This document shows, in pieces, positions 33,148 to 42,699 of a stretch of DNA of 64,000 bases. Origin of the DNA: Pseudomonadota bacterium (GTDB lineage Bacteria > Pseudomonadota > Alphaproteobacteria > Sphingomonadales > Sphingomonadaceae); contig JAKPAG010000107.1 of the NCBI GenBank assembly GCA_029779535.1, positions 1-64,000 of the forward strand. Reading direction: 5' to 3'. Within the stretch, counting starts at the first letter, position 1. Every line of letters starts with the position of its first letter. Under the pieces are notes generated by a model. The model ran no database searches. It was not told the origin of the DNA and saw only the letters and a program-made list of their open reading frames with translations. A program made the translations under genes and the position numbers.

Positions 33148-34350
33148 GTGTACCAGCTGCTCTCCGGCCTGTCGGTGATCGAGGCGTCGTCGTTCGTCGC
33201 CTCGCCCACCGCAGGCCTCTATTGCGCCCAGTTCGGCGCGGAAGTGATCCGCGTTGACCAGGTCGGGGGCGGTCCGGACTTTCGCCGCTGGCCGGTGACG
33301 AGCGAAAACAACTCGCTCTACTGGGAAAACCTCAACCGCGCGAAGAAGTCGGTCGCGCTGGACCTCGGCCGGGGCGAAGGGCGCGAGCTGCTGCAGGAAC
33401 TGGTCCGCGCGACCGGGCAGTTCATTACCAATTTCCCCGCCGAAGGCTTCCTCAGCCACGCGAAGCTGGCCGAAGGCCGCGCCGACCTGGTCACCGCGCG
33501 GGTGATGGGCTGGGCGGACGGCGCCCCGGCGCTCGACTACACGGTCAACAACGCGGTCGGCTATCCGATGATGACCGGACCAGGGCCAGAGCCGGTCAAC
33601 CACGTGCTGCCCGCCTGGGATCTGCTCTCGGGTGCCTATGCCGCTTTCGCGCTGCTCGCCGCGATCCAGCGCCGCAGCCAGACTGGCGAGGGCAGCGAAG
33701 TGCGCATCCCGCTGTCGGACGTCGCGATCGGCACGGTCGCCAACCTCGGCGGGATCGCCGAAGTGCTCTATTCGGGCGAGAACCGCCCGCGTCTGGGCAA
33801 TGCGGTCTACGGGCTGTTCGGGCGCGATTTCGTCACCCGTGACGGCCAGCGCACGATGATCGTGGTTGTCACCCACCGGCAGTGGGCCAACCTGCTCGGC
33901 GCGCTGGAGCTGACCGAGACCGTGGCCGCGATCGAGGCCGCACGCGGGGTCAGCTTCGCCAAGGACGATGGGCTGCGCTTCGCCCACCGCGATGCGCTCT
34001 ACCCGCTGTTCGAACAGGCCATCGGCGCGCGCAACCATGCCGATCTGGCCGCAGCGCTCGACGCCGCCGGGATCGTCCACAGCGCCTATCGCACCATGCT
34101 CGATGCGGCGCGGGACCCTCGGCTGGTCGCCGACAACCCCATGTTCAGCGCGTTCGATGCGAACCCATCGGGCTTCACCTATCCTGCGGCCGGCGCCTTT
34201 GGCACCATTCCCCAGCAGGAACGGCAAGCGCCGCAGCCCGCGCCGCGTAACGGCCAGCATTCGGAAGAAGTGCTGACCAGCCGCCTTGGCCTCTCCTCGG
34301 GCGAGATCGCCCGCCTGATCGACTCCGGAATAGTAGGAACCAACCCATGA
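33148..34350 (+). CDS. CaiB/BaiF family CoA-transferase
   Basis: A 400-residue class III CoA-transferase. The N-terminal LLSGLSVIEASSFVASPTAGLYCAQFGAEVI-type start is cut short here, but its first half LSVIEASSFVASPTAG (8-23) and GAEVIRVD (30-37) are family signatures; Asp158 in PAWDLLSGAYAA is the likely catalytic aspartate. The start is GTG at 33148. It would move CoA between carboxylic acids without ATP, either activating the pathway substrate or shifting CoA within a dicarboxylate, as mesaconyl-CoA C1-C4 transferase of Chloroflexus does. The end overlaps the thiolase start by 4 bp. Confidence 0.87.
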   Translation: MYQLLSGLSVIEASSFVASPTAGLYCAQFGAEVIRVDQVGGGPDFRRWPVTSENNSLYWENLNRAKKSVALDLGRGEGRELLQELVRATGQFITNFPAEGFLSHAKLAEGRADLVTARVMGWADGAPALDYTVNNAVGYPMMTGPGPEPVNHVLPAWDLLSGAYAAFALLAAIQRRSQTGEGSEVRIPLSDVAIGTVANLGGIAEVLYSGENRPRLGNAVYGLFGRDFVTRDGQRTMIVVVTHRQWANLLGALELTETVAAIEAARGVSFAKDDGLRFAHRDALYPLFEQAIGARNHADLAAALDAAGIVHSAYRTMLDAARDPRLVADNPMFSAFDANPSGFTYPAAGAFGTIPQQERQAPQPAPRNGQHSEEVLTSRLGLSSGEIARLIDSGIVGTNP

Positions 34351-35561
34351 CCCTTCGCCGTGCCGCCATCGTCGCCCCGATCCGTACCGCTGTTGGCAAG
34401 TTCGGCGGCGCGCTGTCCAATGTCACCGCCGGGGAACTGGGCGGAACCATCCTGAAAGCGCTGATGGAGCGCACCAGGATCGACCCCGCCCGGGTTGATG
34501 ACGTGGTGTTCAGCCAGGGCTACGGCAATGGCGAAGCACCGTGCATCGGCCACTGGTCGTGGCTGGCCGCCGGGCTGCCGCTTGAAGTGCCGGGCTACCA
34601 GCTTGACCGCCGCTGCGGCTCGGGCCTGCAGGCGATCGTCAACGCTGCGATGATGGTCCAGACCGGGATGAGCGACGTGGTGGTTGCCGGTGGCTGCGAA
34701 AGCATGTCGAACGTCGAGCATTACACCACCGACGTGCGCAAGGGCGTGCGCTCGGGCAACCTCACCCTGCACGACCGGCTGACCCGCGGCCGCGTGATGA
34801 GCCAGCCGGTCGAACGCTTCGGCGTGATCACCGGGATGATCGAAACCGCCGAAAACCTGGCGAAGGACTGGAACATCAGCCGCGAGGCGTGTGACGCCTA
34901 TGCCGTGCGCAGCCACCAGCGCGCCGCCGCCGCCTGGGCCGAAGGCAAGTTTGACGACGAACTGGTGCCGGTCACGATCCCGCAGAAGAAGGGCGATCCG
35001 ATCGTGTTCGCCCATGACGAAGGCTACCGCGCCGACGCCACCATGGAAACGCTCGGCAAGCTGCGCCCGCTCGAAGGCGGAGTGGTGACCGCCGGCAACG
35101 CCAGCCAGCAAAACGACGCCGCCGCCGCTTGCCTCGTGGTGGCCGAAGACAAGCTGGACGAACTCGGCCTTGAACCCATCGCCTACTTCCACAGCTGGGC
35201 TGCTGCCGGCTGCGATCCCAGCCGCATGGGTTACGGCCCGGTCCCCGCGACCGAGCGGCTGTTCGCGCGCAACGGCCTGTCGTTCAATGATATCGGCCTG
35301 ATCGAGCTCAACGAAGCCTTTGCGCCGCAGGTCCTCGCCTGCCTCAAGGGCTGGGGCTGGTCGGACGATGACAGCCGTCACGACATGCTCAACGTCAACG
35401 GTTCGGGCATTTCGCTGGGCCACCCGATCGGGGCGACCGGCGGGCGCATCCTTGCCAACCTGACCCGTGAAATGCAGCGCCGCGACGTGAAGTATGGCCT
35501 CGAAACCATGTGCATCGGCGGCGGGCAGGGCATCGCCGCGGTGTTCGAACGGGCCGTCTGA
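34347..35561 (+). CDS. Acetyl-CoA acetyltransferase family thiolase
   Basis: A 404-residue thiolase II-type enzyme with nucleophile Cys90 (RRCGSG), NEAFA, His359 in GHPIGATGG and Cys389 in CIGGGQG. All catalytic residues are intact. The expected reaction is CoA-dependent cleavage of a 3-ketoacyl-CoA (or the reverse condensation). Its ATG overlaps the CoA-transferase stop as ATGA, and the next gene starts 2 nt after its stop, so it is firmly in the operon. It completes the set SDR, dehydrogenase, thiolase for one round of beta-oxidation. Confidence 0.9.
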   Translation: MTLRRAAIVAPIRTAVGKFGGALSNVTAGELGGTILKALMERTRIDPARVDDVVFSQGYGNGEAPCIGHWSWLAAGLPLEVPGYQLDRRCGSGLQAIVNAAMMVQTGMSDVVVAGGCESMSNVEHYTTDVRKGVRSGNLTLHDRLTRGRVMSQPVERFGVITGMIETAENLAKDWNISREACDAYAVRSHQRAAAAWAEGKFDDELVPVTIPQKKGDPIVFAHDEGYRADATMETLGKLRPLEGGVVTAGNASQQNDAAAACLVVAEDKLDELGLEPIAYFHSWAAAGCDPSRMGYGPVPATERLFARNGLSFNDIGLIELNEAFAPQVLACLKGWGWSDDDSRHDMLNVNGSGISLGHPIGATGGRILANLTREMQRRDVKYGLETMCIGGGQGIAAVFERAV

Positions 35562-35563
35562 GC

Positions 35564-37159
35564 ATGAGCCTCGACTTCAGTCACCTGCTCGGCGCGGCGC
35601 AGGGCTATCGCGAACAGGCCAGGGCCGCCCTGGCCGAGCGACTGGCGCAGCGCCCGATCGATGCCGAACAGCGCGCCGCGCACGGCTTTGCCTGGATCGC
35701 GACCAGCGTTGCCGCGCTTGAAGCGGTGACCGGCTGGCTTGATGCCAACCAGGGCGGGACCGAGCTTGACCGCCAGGTCGCGCTGCTCGCCTTTGCCGAA
35801 ACGCTCGGCCAGCTGTGCGGCGGCCTGCCGATGGGCCAGAACGAGCTGCTGCGGCCGGGCGACCTCGGCCTTGGCCAGGCGGGGCGCGACCTGGCCCATG
35901 CCTGCCGTGATCTGATCGAGGTGGATCATGCCGCCACCCGCGCCCAGGTGGCGCAGGCGCTGGCCGCCGGGCAGTGGCCGAGCGAGCAGTTCAACGACGG
36001 CGAACTCGACGCGATCCGCGACCAGTTCCGCAAGTTCACCGATGCCGAAATCCTGCCCCACGCCCACAAGTGGCACCTGGCCAATGACCTGATCCCCGAT
36101 GCAACCGTCCAGGCCATGGCCGACCTTGGCACTTTCGGGGTCTGCATTCCCGAGGAATTCGGCGGGCTTGGTCTGTCGAAGCTGGTCATGTGCCTGGTGA
36201 CCGAGGAACTGTCGCGCGGCTGGATCGGCGCGGGTTCGCTCGGCACCCGCAGCGAGATCGCGGGCGAGCTGATCGTGATGGGCGGCACGCCCGAACAGAA
36301 GGCGCAGTGGCTGCCGCGCATCGCCAGCGGCGAAGTGCTGCCGACCGCCGTGTTCACCGAACCCGATGTCGGTTCGGACCTCGGCTCGCTTCAGACCCGC
36401 GCCCGTTTCGATGGCCGGAACTGGGTGATCGACGGGGCGAAGAACTGGATCACCCATGCCAGCCGCAGCGACCTGATGACACTGCTGGCGCGCACCCTGC
36501 CCGATGCCAAGGGCTATGCCGGGCTGTCGATGCTGCTGGTTCCCAAGCCGCGCGGGACACAGGGCAATCCCTTCCCCGCCGCCGGCATGACCGGCAGCGA
36601 GATCGAAGTGCTGGGCTATCGCGGGATGCGCGAATATGCCTTGCAGTTTGATGGGATGCAGGCCCCGGCCGATGCTCTCCTGGGGGGCGAGGAAGGCCAG
36701 GGCTTCAAGCAGCTGATGCGCACTTTCGAAGGCGCCCGCATCCAGACCGCCGCCCGCGCCGTGGGCGTGGCCCGCCGCGCGCTGGAACTGGCACTGGACT
36801 ATGCGCTCAATCGCAAGCAGTTCGGCCAGGCGATCGTCCACTTCCCGCGCGTGTCCGACAAGCTGGCGATGAGCCTGGTGGACTTCGTTCTCTCGCGCGA
36901 GCTGTCCTATGCCGCCGCCCGGGCCAAGGATTCGGGCAAGCGCTGCGACATCGAGGCCGGCATGGCCAAGCTGCTCGGCGCGCGCGCGGCCTGGTCCAAT
37001 GCCGACGCCGCGCTGCAGGTGCACGGCGGCAACGGCTATGCGATGGAATACGAGATCAGCCGCGTGCTGTGCGATGCGCGCATCCTCAACATTTTTGAAG
37101 GCGCGGCGGAAATCCAGGCGCAGGTGATCGCGCGCGGGCTGGTCGGGGGGCGCAACTGA
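35564..37159 (+). CDS. mcd: (2S)-methylsuccinyl-CoA dehydrogenase-like acyl-CoA dehydrogenase
   Basis: A 531-residue acyl-CoA dehydrogenase with an extra N-terminal domain of about 150 residues, the hallmark of methylsuccinyl-CoA dehydrogenase (Mcd) of the ethylmalonyl-CoA pathway. Segments I recall as conserved in Rhodobacter Mcd are present: VGSLGTRSEIA-like GAGSLGTRSEIAGELI, EIEVLGYRGM, ARIQTAARAVGVA and NIFEGAAEIQAQVIARGL with catalytic Glu512. Expected reaction: methylsuccinyl-CoA to mesaconyl-CoA with FAD/ETF. No ccr or other ethylmalonyl-CoA pathway genes are in the window, so a related branched dicarboxyl-CoA is possible. Overlaps the hydratase start (TGATG). Confidence 0.8.
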   Translation: MSLDFSHLLGAAQGYREQARAALAERLAQRPIDAEQRAAHGFAWIATSVAALEAVTGWLDANQGGTELDRQVALLAFAETLGQLCGGLPMGQNELLRPGDLGLGQAGRDLAHACRDLIEVDHAATRAQVAQALAAGQWPSEQFNDGELDAIRDQFRKFTDAEILPHAHKWHLANDLIPDATVQAMADLGTFGVCIPEEFGGLGLSKLVMCLVTEELSRGWIGAGSLGTRSEIAGELIVMGGTPEQKAQWLPRIASGEVLPTAVFTEPDVGSDLGSLQTRARFDGRNWVIDGAKNWITHASRSDLMTLLARTLPDAKGYAGLSMLLVPKPRGTQGNPFPAAGMTGSEIEVLGYRGMREYALQFDGMQAPADALLGGEEGQGFKQLMRTFEGARIQTAARAVGVARRALELALDYALNRKQFGQAIVHFPRVSDKLAMSLVDFVLSRELSYAAARAKDSGKRCDIEAGMAKLLGARAAWSNADAALQVHGGNGYAMEYEISRVLCDARILNIFEGAAEIQAQVIARGLVGGRN

Positions 37160-38010
37160 TGAGCGACTGGCAGCAATGGCTGGGCCGCAGCGAGAGCCGC
37201 TCCGACCGGGTCGATCCCGCCATGGTCACCCGCTGGCTGGCGACCCTTGACCGCGCGGCTCCGGCTGGCGGACTGGTGCCGCAGGCGCTGCACTGGTGCC
37301 TGTGCCTGCCCGATGCGCCCACCGCTGCCCTTGGCGAAGACGGCCACCCGCGCCGCGATGACAGCCCCGACAGCTTCCTGCCGCCGCTGCCCCTGCCGCG
37401 CCGGATGTGGGCGTCGAGCAAGGTCGAATTCGTCGCTCCGCTGCGCGTCGGCGAAGCGGTGACGCGCAGCTCGCGCGTGGCTTCGATCACCGAGAAGAAC
37501 GGCGGCTCGGGCCGGCTGGTGTTCGTCGATGTCGAACACGAAACGCACGGCGAAGCGGGCCTTGCCGTGCGCGAGGTGCAGTCGCTTGTCTACCGCGAAC
37601 CGGCCGCGCCGGGCACGCCGTCTGCTCCGCCACCGCTGGGCGAGGGGCGCTTCGATCCGGCTGGATGGGACGCCCACCGCGTGGTTGCGCCCGCCGAGCC
37701 GCTGCTGTTCCGCTTTTCCGCGCTGACCTTCAACAGCCATCGCATCCATTACGATCTGCCCTATGCGACCCGGGAAGAAGGCTATCGCGGCCTCGTCGTC
37801 CACGGCCCGCTCACCGCGACGCTGCTGGCCGACCTGGCCCAGCGGCACTTTGGCGACAATGCGCTGAAGCGCTTCGCCTTTCGCGGGGTCAGCCCGGCGA
37901 TCTGCGGCGAGGAGCTGCACCTGGTGCTGAAGGGCGCGGGCGATTCGGTGGAACTGGGCGCCTTTGCCGCCGATGGCCGCCAGGTGATGAGCGCCAGCGC
38001 GGCAATGTAA
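37159..38010 (+). CDS. MaoC/FAS1-like hydratase, mesaconyl-C4-CoA hydratase type
   Basis: A 283-residue double-hotdog protein with an N-terminal FAS1-like dehydratase domain (about 1-140) and a C-terminal MaoC-like half whose segment LTFNSHRIHYDLPYAT (about 190-205) contains the hydratase Asp/His-type motif. It resembles HTD2-like proteins and the mesaconyl-C4-CoA hydratase of Chloroflexus in length and layout. Likely role: hydration of an enoyl-CoA produced by the adjacent dehydrogenases. Directly coupled to the Mcd-like gene by a 1-bp overlap and last in the operon. Whether it acts on mesaconyl-CoA or a longer chain is open. Confidence 0.78.
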   Translation: MSDWQQWLGRSESRSDRVDPAMVTRWLATLDRAAPAGGLVPQALHWCLCLPDAPTAALGEDGHPRRDDSPDSFLPPLPLPRRMWASSKVEFVAPLRVGEAVTRSSRVASITEKNGGSGRLVFVDVEHETHGEAGLAVREVQSLVYREPAAPGTPSAPPPLGEGRFDPAGWDAHRVVAPAEPLLFRFSALTFNSHRIHYDLPYATREEGYRGLVVHGPLTATLLADLAQRHFGDNALKRFAFRGVSPAICGEELHLVLKGAGDSVELGAFAADGRQVMSASAAM

Positions 38011-38043
38011 CCTTTCGTTTACGCAGCGGTGCGAAAAGGGGGC

Positions 38044-38166
38044 ATGGCTCAGACGCTTGCCCTTGCGATGTCCTCTGCGCGGCTGCCCGCCCCGCTTGAA
38101 GCGCTGCGCGTGGCGCTGGTCTGCACTTGCGGCCTGGCCCTGGCCTGTGCCCGCCTGCCGTTTTAA
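38044..38166 (+). CDS. Possible small hydrophobic protein (40 aa)
   Basis: A 40-residue frame starting at ATG 38044, preceded by AAAAGGGGG, and ending at TAA 38166. Residues about 22-37 (ALRVALVCTCGLALACARL) could form one membrane helix with three cysteines. It sits between the hydratase stop and the convergent TSUP gene. I know no family; small size and a poorly spaced ribosome site make it a weak call. Confidence 0.25.
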   Translation: MAQTLALAMSSARLPAPLEALRVALVCTCGLALACARLPF

Positions 38167-38174
38167 GCGCCGTT

Positions 38175-38921
38175 CTAGCTGCCGAGCAGCCGCCACAGCG
38201 CTGCGAGTGCCGAAATCCCCAGCACCAGACCGGTAAAGCTGCGCCACAGCGAATCGCTGACCTTGCCGAAGGCGAGATGCCCTAGCCAGTTGCCCAGCAG
38301 CACCGCCGGGAACAGCACCAGCGCCAGCAACGGCTCGCGCACGGTCGCCACCCGCAGCGCCATGGCCGAGGCGACCCCGGCGATCGAAGTCGCCATGAAG
38401 ATCGTCATCATCGAGGCGCGGGCCAGTTGCGGCGGGATCGCGCGGCGCAGGTAGTATGGCACCACCGGCGGCCCGGGCATCCCGGCAAAGCCGGTGAGCA
38501 CGCCTGACAGCAGCCCGGTGCCTCCGGTTTCCAGCGTGCTGGGGGCATGATCGGCCGGGCGCTTGGGCAGCAGCACCAGCACGAACGAGCCGAGCGCGAT
38601 CAGCGCAATCAGCAGCCGCGCCAGCGCCGGATCGGCCACCGCCAGCAGCCAGACGCCGAGCGGCGTCGCCAGCATGGCCAGCGCAGAGATCACCAGGGCG
38701 CTGCGCTCGCTCTGCCCGATGATCTTCTTCAGGCCGACCAGCCCGATCATCAGTCCCAGCCAGTTGGCCACCACCACCGCCTCGCGCGGGGGGACGGCCA
38801 GGCCCAGCACCGGGACCAGCAGGATCGCCATGCCGAAGCCCGCCAGCCCGCGCACGAAAGCCGCCCCCAGCGCGGCAGCCAGCGCTACGGCGATCTGCGC
38901 TTCGGTCAGCCCCCCCAGCAA
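38175..38921 (-). CDS. TSUP family permease (TauE/SafE-like)
   Basis: A 248-residue integral membrane protein with about eight predicted helices and the two-repeat layout of the TSUP family: GAAFVRGLAGFGMAI in the first half and SGVLTGFAGMPGPPVVPYYL in the second. Family members export sulfite, sulfoacetate or other organic anions. There is no ATG in the right place; I propose the TTG at 38921, 2 nt after the thrS stop, which would couple it to thrS. The exact start is uncertain. Substrate unknown. Confidence 0.75.
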   Translation of the reverse strand: MLGGLTEAQIAVALAAALGAAFVRGLAGFGMAILLVPVLGLAVPPREAVVVANWLGLMIGLVGLKKIIGQSERSALVISALAMLATPLGVWLLAVADPALARLLIALIALGSFVLVLLPKRPADHAPSTLETGGTGLLSGVLTGFAGMPGPPVVPYYLRRAIPPQLARASMMTIFMATSIAGVASAMALRVATVREPLLALVLFPAVLLGNWLGHLAFGKVSDSLWRSFTGLVLGISALAALWRLLGS

Positions 38922-38923
38922 GC

Positions 38924-40915
38924 TCAGCGCAGGTCCGGCGGCGTGGCTTCGCCCTTGATCAGCGCGATGGCATCGGCCAGCGGCATGACCTTCTGGTGTT
39001 CCGCGCCCAGGGTGCGGACCGCGACGGTTCCTTCTTCGGCCTCGCGCTTGCCCACCACCAGCAGGTGCGGGACTTTCTGCAGCGAATGTTCGCGCACCTT
39101 GTAGTTGATCTTCTCGTTGCGCAGGTCGGTGTCGGCGCGGATGCCCGCGGCTTTCAGTTGCTGCGCCACTTCGGCGGCATAGCCGTCGGCGTCGGACACG
39201 ATGGTTGCCACCACGGCCTGGACCGGGGCCAGCCACACCGGCAGGCGGCCGGCGAAGTGTTCGATGAGGATGCCGATGAAGCGTTCATAGGACCCGAAGA
39301 TGGCGCGGTGCAGCATCACCGGGCGGTGCTTTTCGCCGTCCTCGCCGATGTAGGTCGCATCCAGCCGTTCGGGCAGGACGCGGTCGGACTGGATCGTGCC
39401 AACCTGCCAGGTGCGGCCGATCGCGTCGGTCAGGTGCCATTCCAGCTTGGGGGCATAGAACGCGCCTTCGCCGGGCAGCTCCTCCCAGCCGTATTCTTCG
39501 CTGGCCAGCCCTGCGCGGACCACCGCGTCGCGCAGCTCGGCTTCGGCCTGGTCCCACATCGCGTCGGTGCCGAAGCGCTTTTCGGGGCGCAGCGCCAGCT
39601 TGATCGAATAGGTGAAGCCGAAATGCTTGTAGATCCGGTCAGCCAGCGCGCAGAAGTCCTGCACTTCCTGCACGATCTGATCCTCGCGGCAGAAGATGTG
39701 CGCGTCGTCCTGGGTGAACTGGCGCACCCGCATCAGCCCGTGCAGCGCGCCGTGCGGTTCGTTGCGGTGGCAGCAGCCGTTTTCGTAGATGCGCAGCGGC
39801 AGGTCGCGGTAGCTCTTGATCCCCTGGCGGAAGATCAGGACGTGCGCCGGGCAGTTCATCGGCTTGAGTGCCATCCAGTCCGCGTCATCCGAGACGATCG
39901 GGCCTTCGTCCTCGGTGTTGGGCACCTCGTCGGGGATGACGAACATGTTCTCGCGGTACTTGCCCCAGTGGCCGCTCTGTTCCCACTGGCGCGCGTCCAT
40001 CACCTGCGGGGTCTTGACCTCGCGGTAGCCCGCCTGGTCGATCGCGCGGCGCATGTAGGCTTCCAGCTCGCGCCAGATCAGGTAGCCCTTGGGGTGCCAG
40101 AACACGCTGCCGTGGGCTTCCTGCTGGAGATGGAAGAGGTCCATTTCCCCGCCCAGCTTGCGGTGGTCGCGCTTGGCGGCTTCTTCCAGCCGGGTGAGGT
40201 GCGCATCGAGCTGCTTCTTGTTGAGCCAGCCGGTGCCGTAGATGCGGCTGAGCATCGCGTTCTTCTGGTCGCCGCGCCAGTAGGCGCCCGACACGCGGGT
40301 CAGCTTGAAGGCGGCGGGATCGAGCTTGCCAGTGCTGGGCAGGTGCGGCCCGCGGCACATGTCGAGCCAGTCATCACCTGACCAGTAGACGGTCAGCGCC
40401 TCGCCATCGGGCAGTTCGGCGGCCCATTCGGCCTTGAACACTTCGCCCTGCTGCTTCCACCGGCTGATCAGCTGGTCGCGGCTCCACTCCTCGCGGCGCA
40501 GCACCTTGTCGGCCTGGATGATGCGGCGCATCTCGGCCTCGATCGCGGGCAGGTCTTCCTCGGTGAAGGGGCGGTCCTTGGGCGCGAAATCGTAATAGAA
40601 CCCGTCGTCGGTGCTGGGGCCAAAGGTGATCTGCGTGCCGGGAAACAGCGCCTGGACCGCTTCGGCCAGGACGTGGGCATAGTCATGCCGGGCCAGGTCC
40701 AGCGCCTCGGCCTCGTCGCGCGTGGTGACCAGTGCCAGCTCGCAATCGCCCTCGAACGGACGGGTCAGATCGCGCAGTTCGCCATCGATCCGCGCGGCCA
40801 GCGCCGCCTTGGCGAGGCCAGGGCCGATCGCGGCGGCAACATCGGCGGGAGTGGAGCCGACCGGCATTTCGCGCACGGAACCATCGGGCAGGCTGATCTT
40901 GAGAAGTTCGGACAT
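38924..40915 (-). CDS. thrS: Threonyl-tRNA synthetase
   Basis: A full-length 663-residue class II synthetase charging tRNA-Thr. Domains in order: TGS (1-60), the editing domain with HDYAH (first metal/His motif of the Ser-tRNA deacylase site), the catalytic core with [10 protein letters not shown] (zinc-binding Cys), motif 2 [25 protein letters not shown], motif 3 near [18 protein letters not shown], and the C-terminal anticodon-binding domain ([10 protein letters not shown] onward). All core residues are intact. The ATG at 40915 gives the usual N-terminus. PhoD lies upstream on the same strand, TSUP downstream. Confidence 0.97.
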   Translation of the reverse strand: MSELLKISLPDGSVREMPVGSTPADVAAAIGPGLAKAALAARIDGELRDLTRPFEGDCELALVTTRDEAEALDLARHDYAHVLAEAVQALFPGTQITFGPSTDDGFYYDFAPKDRPFTEEDLPAIEAEMRRIIQADKVLRREEWSRDQLISRWKQQGEVFKAEWAAELPDGEALTVYWSGDDWLDMCRGPHLPSTGKLDPAAFKLTRVSGAYWRGDQKNAMLSRIYGTGWLNKKQLDAHLTRLEEAAKRDHRKLGGEMDLFHLQQEAHGSVFWHPKGYLIWRELEAYMRRAIDQAGYREVKTPQVMDARQWEQSGHWGKYRENMFVIPDEVPNTEDEGPIVSDDADWMALKPMNCPAHVLIFRQGIKSYRDLPLRIYENGCCHRNEPHGALHGLMRVRQFTQDDAHIFCREDQIVQEVQDFCALADRIYKHFGFTYSIKLALRPEKRFGTDAMWDQAEAELRDAVVRAGLASEEYGWEELPGEGAFYAPKLEWHLTDAIGRTWQVGTIQSDRVLPERLDATYIGEDGEKHRPVMLHRAIFGSYERFIGILIEHFAGRLPVWLAPVQAVVATIVSDADGYAAEVAQQLKAAGIRADTDLRNEKINYKVREHSLQKVPHLLVVGKREAEEGTVAVRTLGAEHQKVMPLADAIALIKGEATPPDLR

Positions 40916-40947
40916 GCCAAGGCCCTTAGCGGGCGCGGGCGTTTCCC

Positions 40948-42591
40948 TCAACTGCTCTCGAACTTGCGCTGTCCGGCCAGCACGGTCATGCGCTGCACGC
41001 CCGCCAGCTGGGTGCCGCGCTGGCGGACCGTGGCCATGAAGCGCCACTCGCTGCTGGCTGCCCTGGGCGTCAGTTCGACCGCCATGTAGCCGCGCCGGCT
41101 GGTGTCGCACCATTTGAGCTGCGGGTTGGCGGCCACGCTGTCACGCGCCAACTCGTCCGGCTTCATCCACCACAGCGAGTTTTCCGCGCCCGGCGAGCTC
41201 ACCGAATGCCCGGCCATTTCCACCCCGACGCGCTGGCCCTTGCGATCAAGGTCGAACGCCCAGGCGTTGTGACTGTCGCCGGCCAGCACGACCAGGTTGG
41301 CGTCGGCCGCCAGCGCCGCCTTGAACAGGCGGTCGCGTGCGGCGGGATAGCCGTCCCAGGCATCCATGTTGAGCGGCACGCCTGCCTGCCCCGCCGCGAC
41401 CGAGGCCTGAAGCCGCGCCTTCAGCCAGTCGGGCGCCTTGGCGCTCATCCCATCGAGCACGCGCGGGGTCATCTTCAGCTGGCCCATGACGACCTGCTGG
41501 CCCAGCACCTGCCAGGGCTTGCGCGCGCGGGTTGATTCCTTCAGCGCCCTGGCCAGCCAGGCTTCCTGCTGCGCGCCCAGCAGGGTGCGGCCCGGATCCT
41601 TCAGCGGCCCGTCGCGCAAGCGCACCAAGGCTGCCTGCAATTGCTCGCCGCTCAGCCCCTTGGTCACTTCGGTCAGGTCAAGCGATTCCATCCGCGCCAG
41701 ATGGCGGCTTTCCAGCTTGAACAGGGTGGCCAGGTCCCCGATCTCGTACTTGGCCCAGTAATCGTCCGAGACCGGCATCCATTCGCGGTAGGCCTGTTCC
41801 GACGCCGCCTTGCGCGCCGGCCAGTCGCCCTCATCCGGCTGGTGGTTTTCGGCGCCGCCAGCCCAGGTGTCGTTGGCGGTTTCGTGATCGTCCCACATCG
41901 GCACCATCGGCCAGAGCTGGTGCAGGCGTTGCAGGTCGGGATCGGCACGGTAGGTGGCAAAGCGTTCGCGGTAGCCGGCCAGGGTCACCGCTTCGTTTTC
42001 AGGCAGCAGGCGGCCATCCACGGTCTGCTTGGCGCTGGGATAGGTGCCGCGGGCATATTCGTAGAAATAGTCGCCCAGGTGCATGGTCAGGTCGAAATCG
42101 CCCGCCTCGCAGGCATGGGCATAGGCGTTGAACCAGCCAAAGCCATAGTTCGAGCAGGAAAACACCGCGATCCGGAACTTGTCCACCTTGCCCACCGGCA
42201 GAGTGCGGGTGCGGCCAGTGGCGGACTTGTCGCCATTTGGGGCGATGAAGCGGTAGAAGTACCAGCTGCCGGGCTTGAGACCCGTGGCAAAGGCCTTGGC
42301 ACAATGATCGTTTGCGGGGCTGGCCTGGCATTCGCCGCTGGCGAGCGGGCGGGCGAAATCATCGGTTTCGGCCACTTCCCAGGTCAGCGCGGTGTCCGCC
42401 GGGGCGACGAAGCGGGTCCACAGCAGGACCCGGTCCGGGCCCGGTTCGCCGCTGGCGACCCCGTGGGTGAAGCCGCCAGCCGTCACCGCGCGCAGCGGCG
42501 CGGACAGGCCCGCCAGCCCCAGCACGCCCAGCTTGAACAGACTGCGCCGGTCGGCAGCAAGGCCCGCGGCGGGGGCGGGCGGCTGGGTCAT
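40948..42591 (-). CDS. PhoD-like alkaline phosphatase/phosphodiesterase, Tat-exported
   Basis: A 547-residue PhoD-family enzyme. The N-terminus carries a twin-arginine signal ([15 protein letters not shown], about residues 15-29), followed by the fibronectin-like PhoD N domain ([18 protein letters not shown]) and the metallophosphatase domain with [27 protein letters not shown] and GDSHNAW as metal ligands. Members use Ca/Fe and release phosphate from diesters or monoesters in the periplasm, normally under phosphate limitation; no Pho box was identified here. It lies 32 nt upstream of thrS and is divergent from an alpha/beta hydrolase. Confidence 0.9.
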   Translation of the reverse strand: MTQPPAPAAGLAADRRSLFKLGVLGLAGLSAPLRAVTAGGFTHGVASGEPGPDRVLLWTRFVAPADTALTWEVAETDDFARPLASGECQASPANDHCAKAFATGLKPGSWYFYRFIAPNGDKSATGRTRTLPVGKVDKFRIAVFSCSNYGFGWFNAYAHACEAGDFDLTMHLGDYFYEYARGTYPSAKQTVDGRLLPENEAVTLAGYRERFATYRADPDLQRLHQLWPMVPMWDDHETANDTWAGGAENHQPDEGDWPARKAASEQAYREWMPVSDDYWAKYEIGDLATLFKLESRHLARMESLDLTEVTKGLSGEQLQAALVRLRDGPLKDPGRTLLGAQQEAWLARALKESTRARKPWQVLGQQVVMGQLKMTPRVLDGMSAKAPDWLKARLQASVAAGQAGVPLNMDAWDGYPAARDRLFKAALAADANLVVLAGDSHNAWAFDLDRKGQRVGVEMAGHSVSSPGAENSLWWMKPDELARDSVAANPQLKWCDTSRRGYMAVELTPRAASSEWRFMATVRQRGTQLAGVQRMTVLAGQRKFESS

Positions 42592-42699
42592 CTTGGGTCT
42601 CCCTGGTCCTGGGCTGCAGGTTAGCCACGAATTGTGACAGCGCAATGCCATGTCGCCGCAGGGCTGACAGGGCGCGCCGTCGCGGGCATGAAGGCGGGC

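Noticed and set aside
37159..38010. Mesaconyl-CoA hydratase of the ethylmalonyl-CoA pathway (Mch)
   Set aside because: The protein is shorter and has the FAS1-like/MaoC arrangement of the Meh/HTD2 group rather than the Mch layout, so I kept the broader name.
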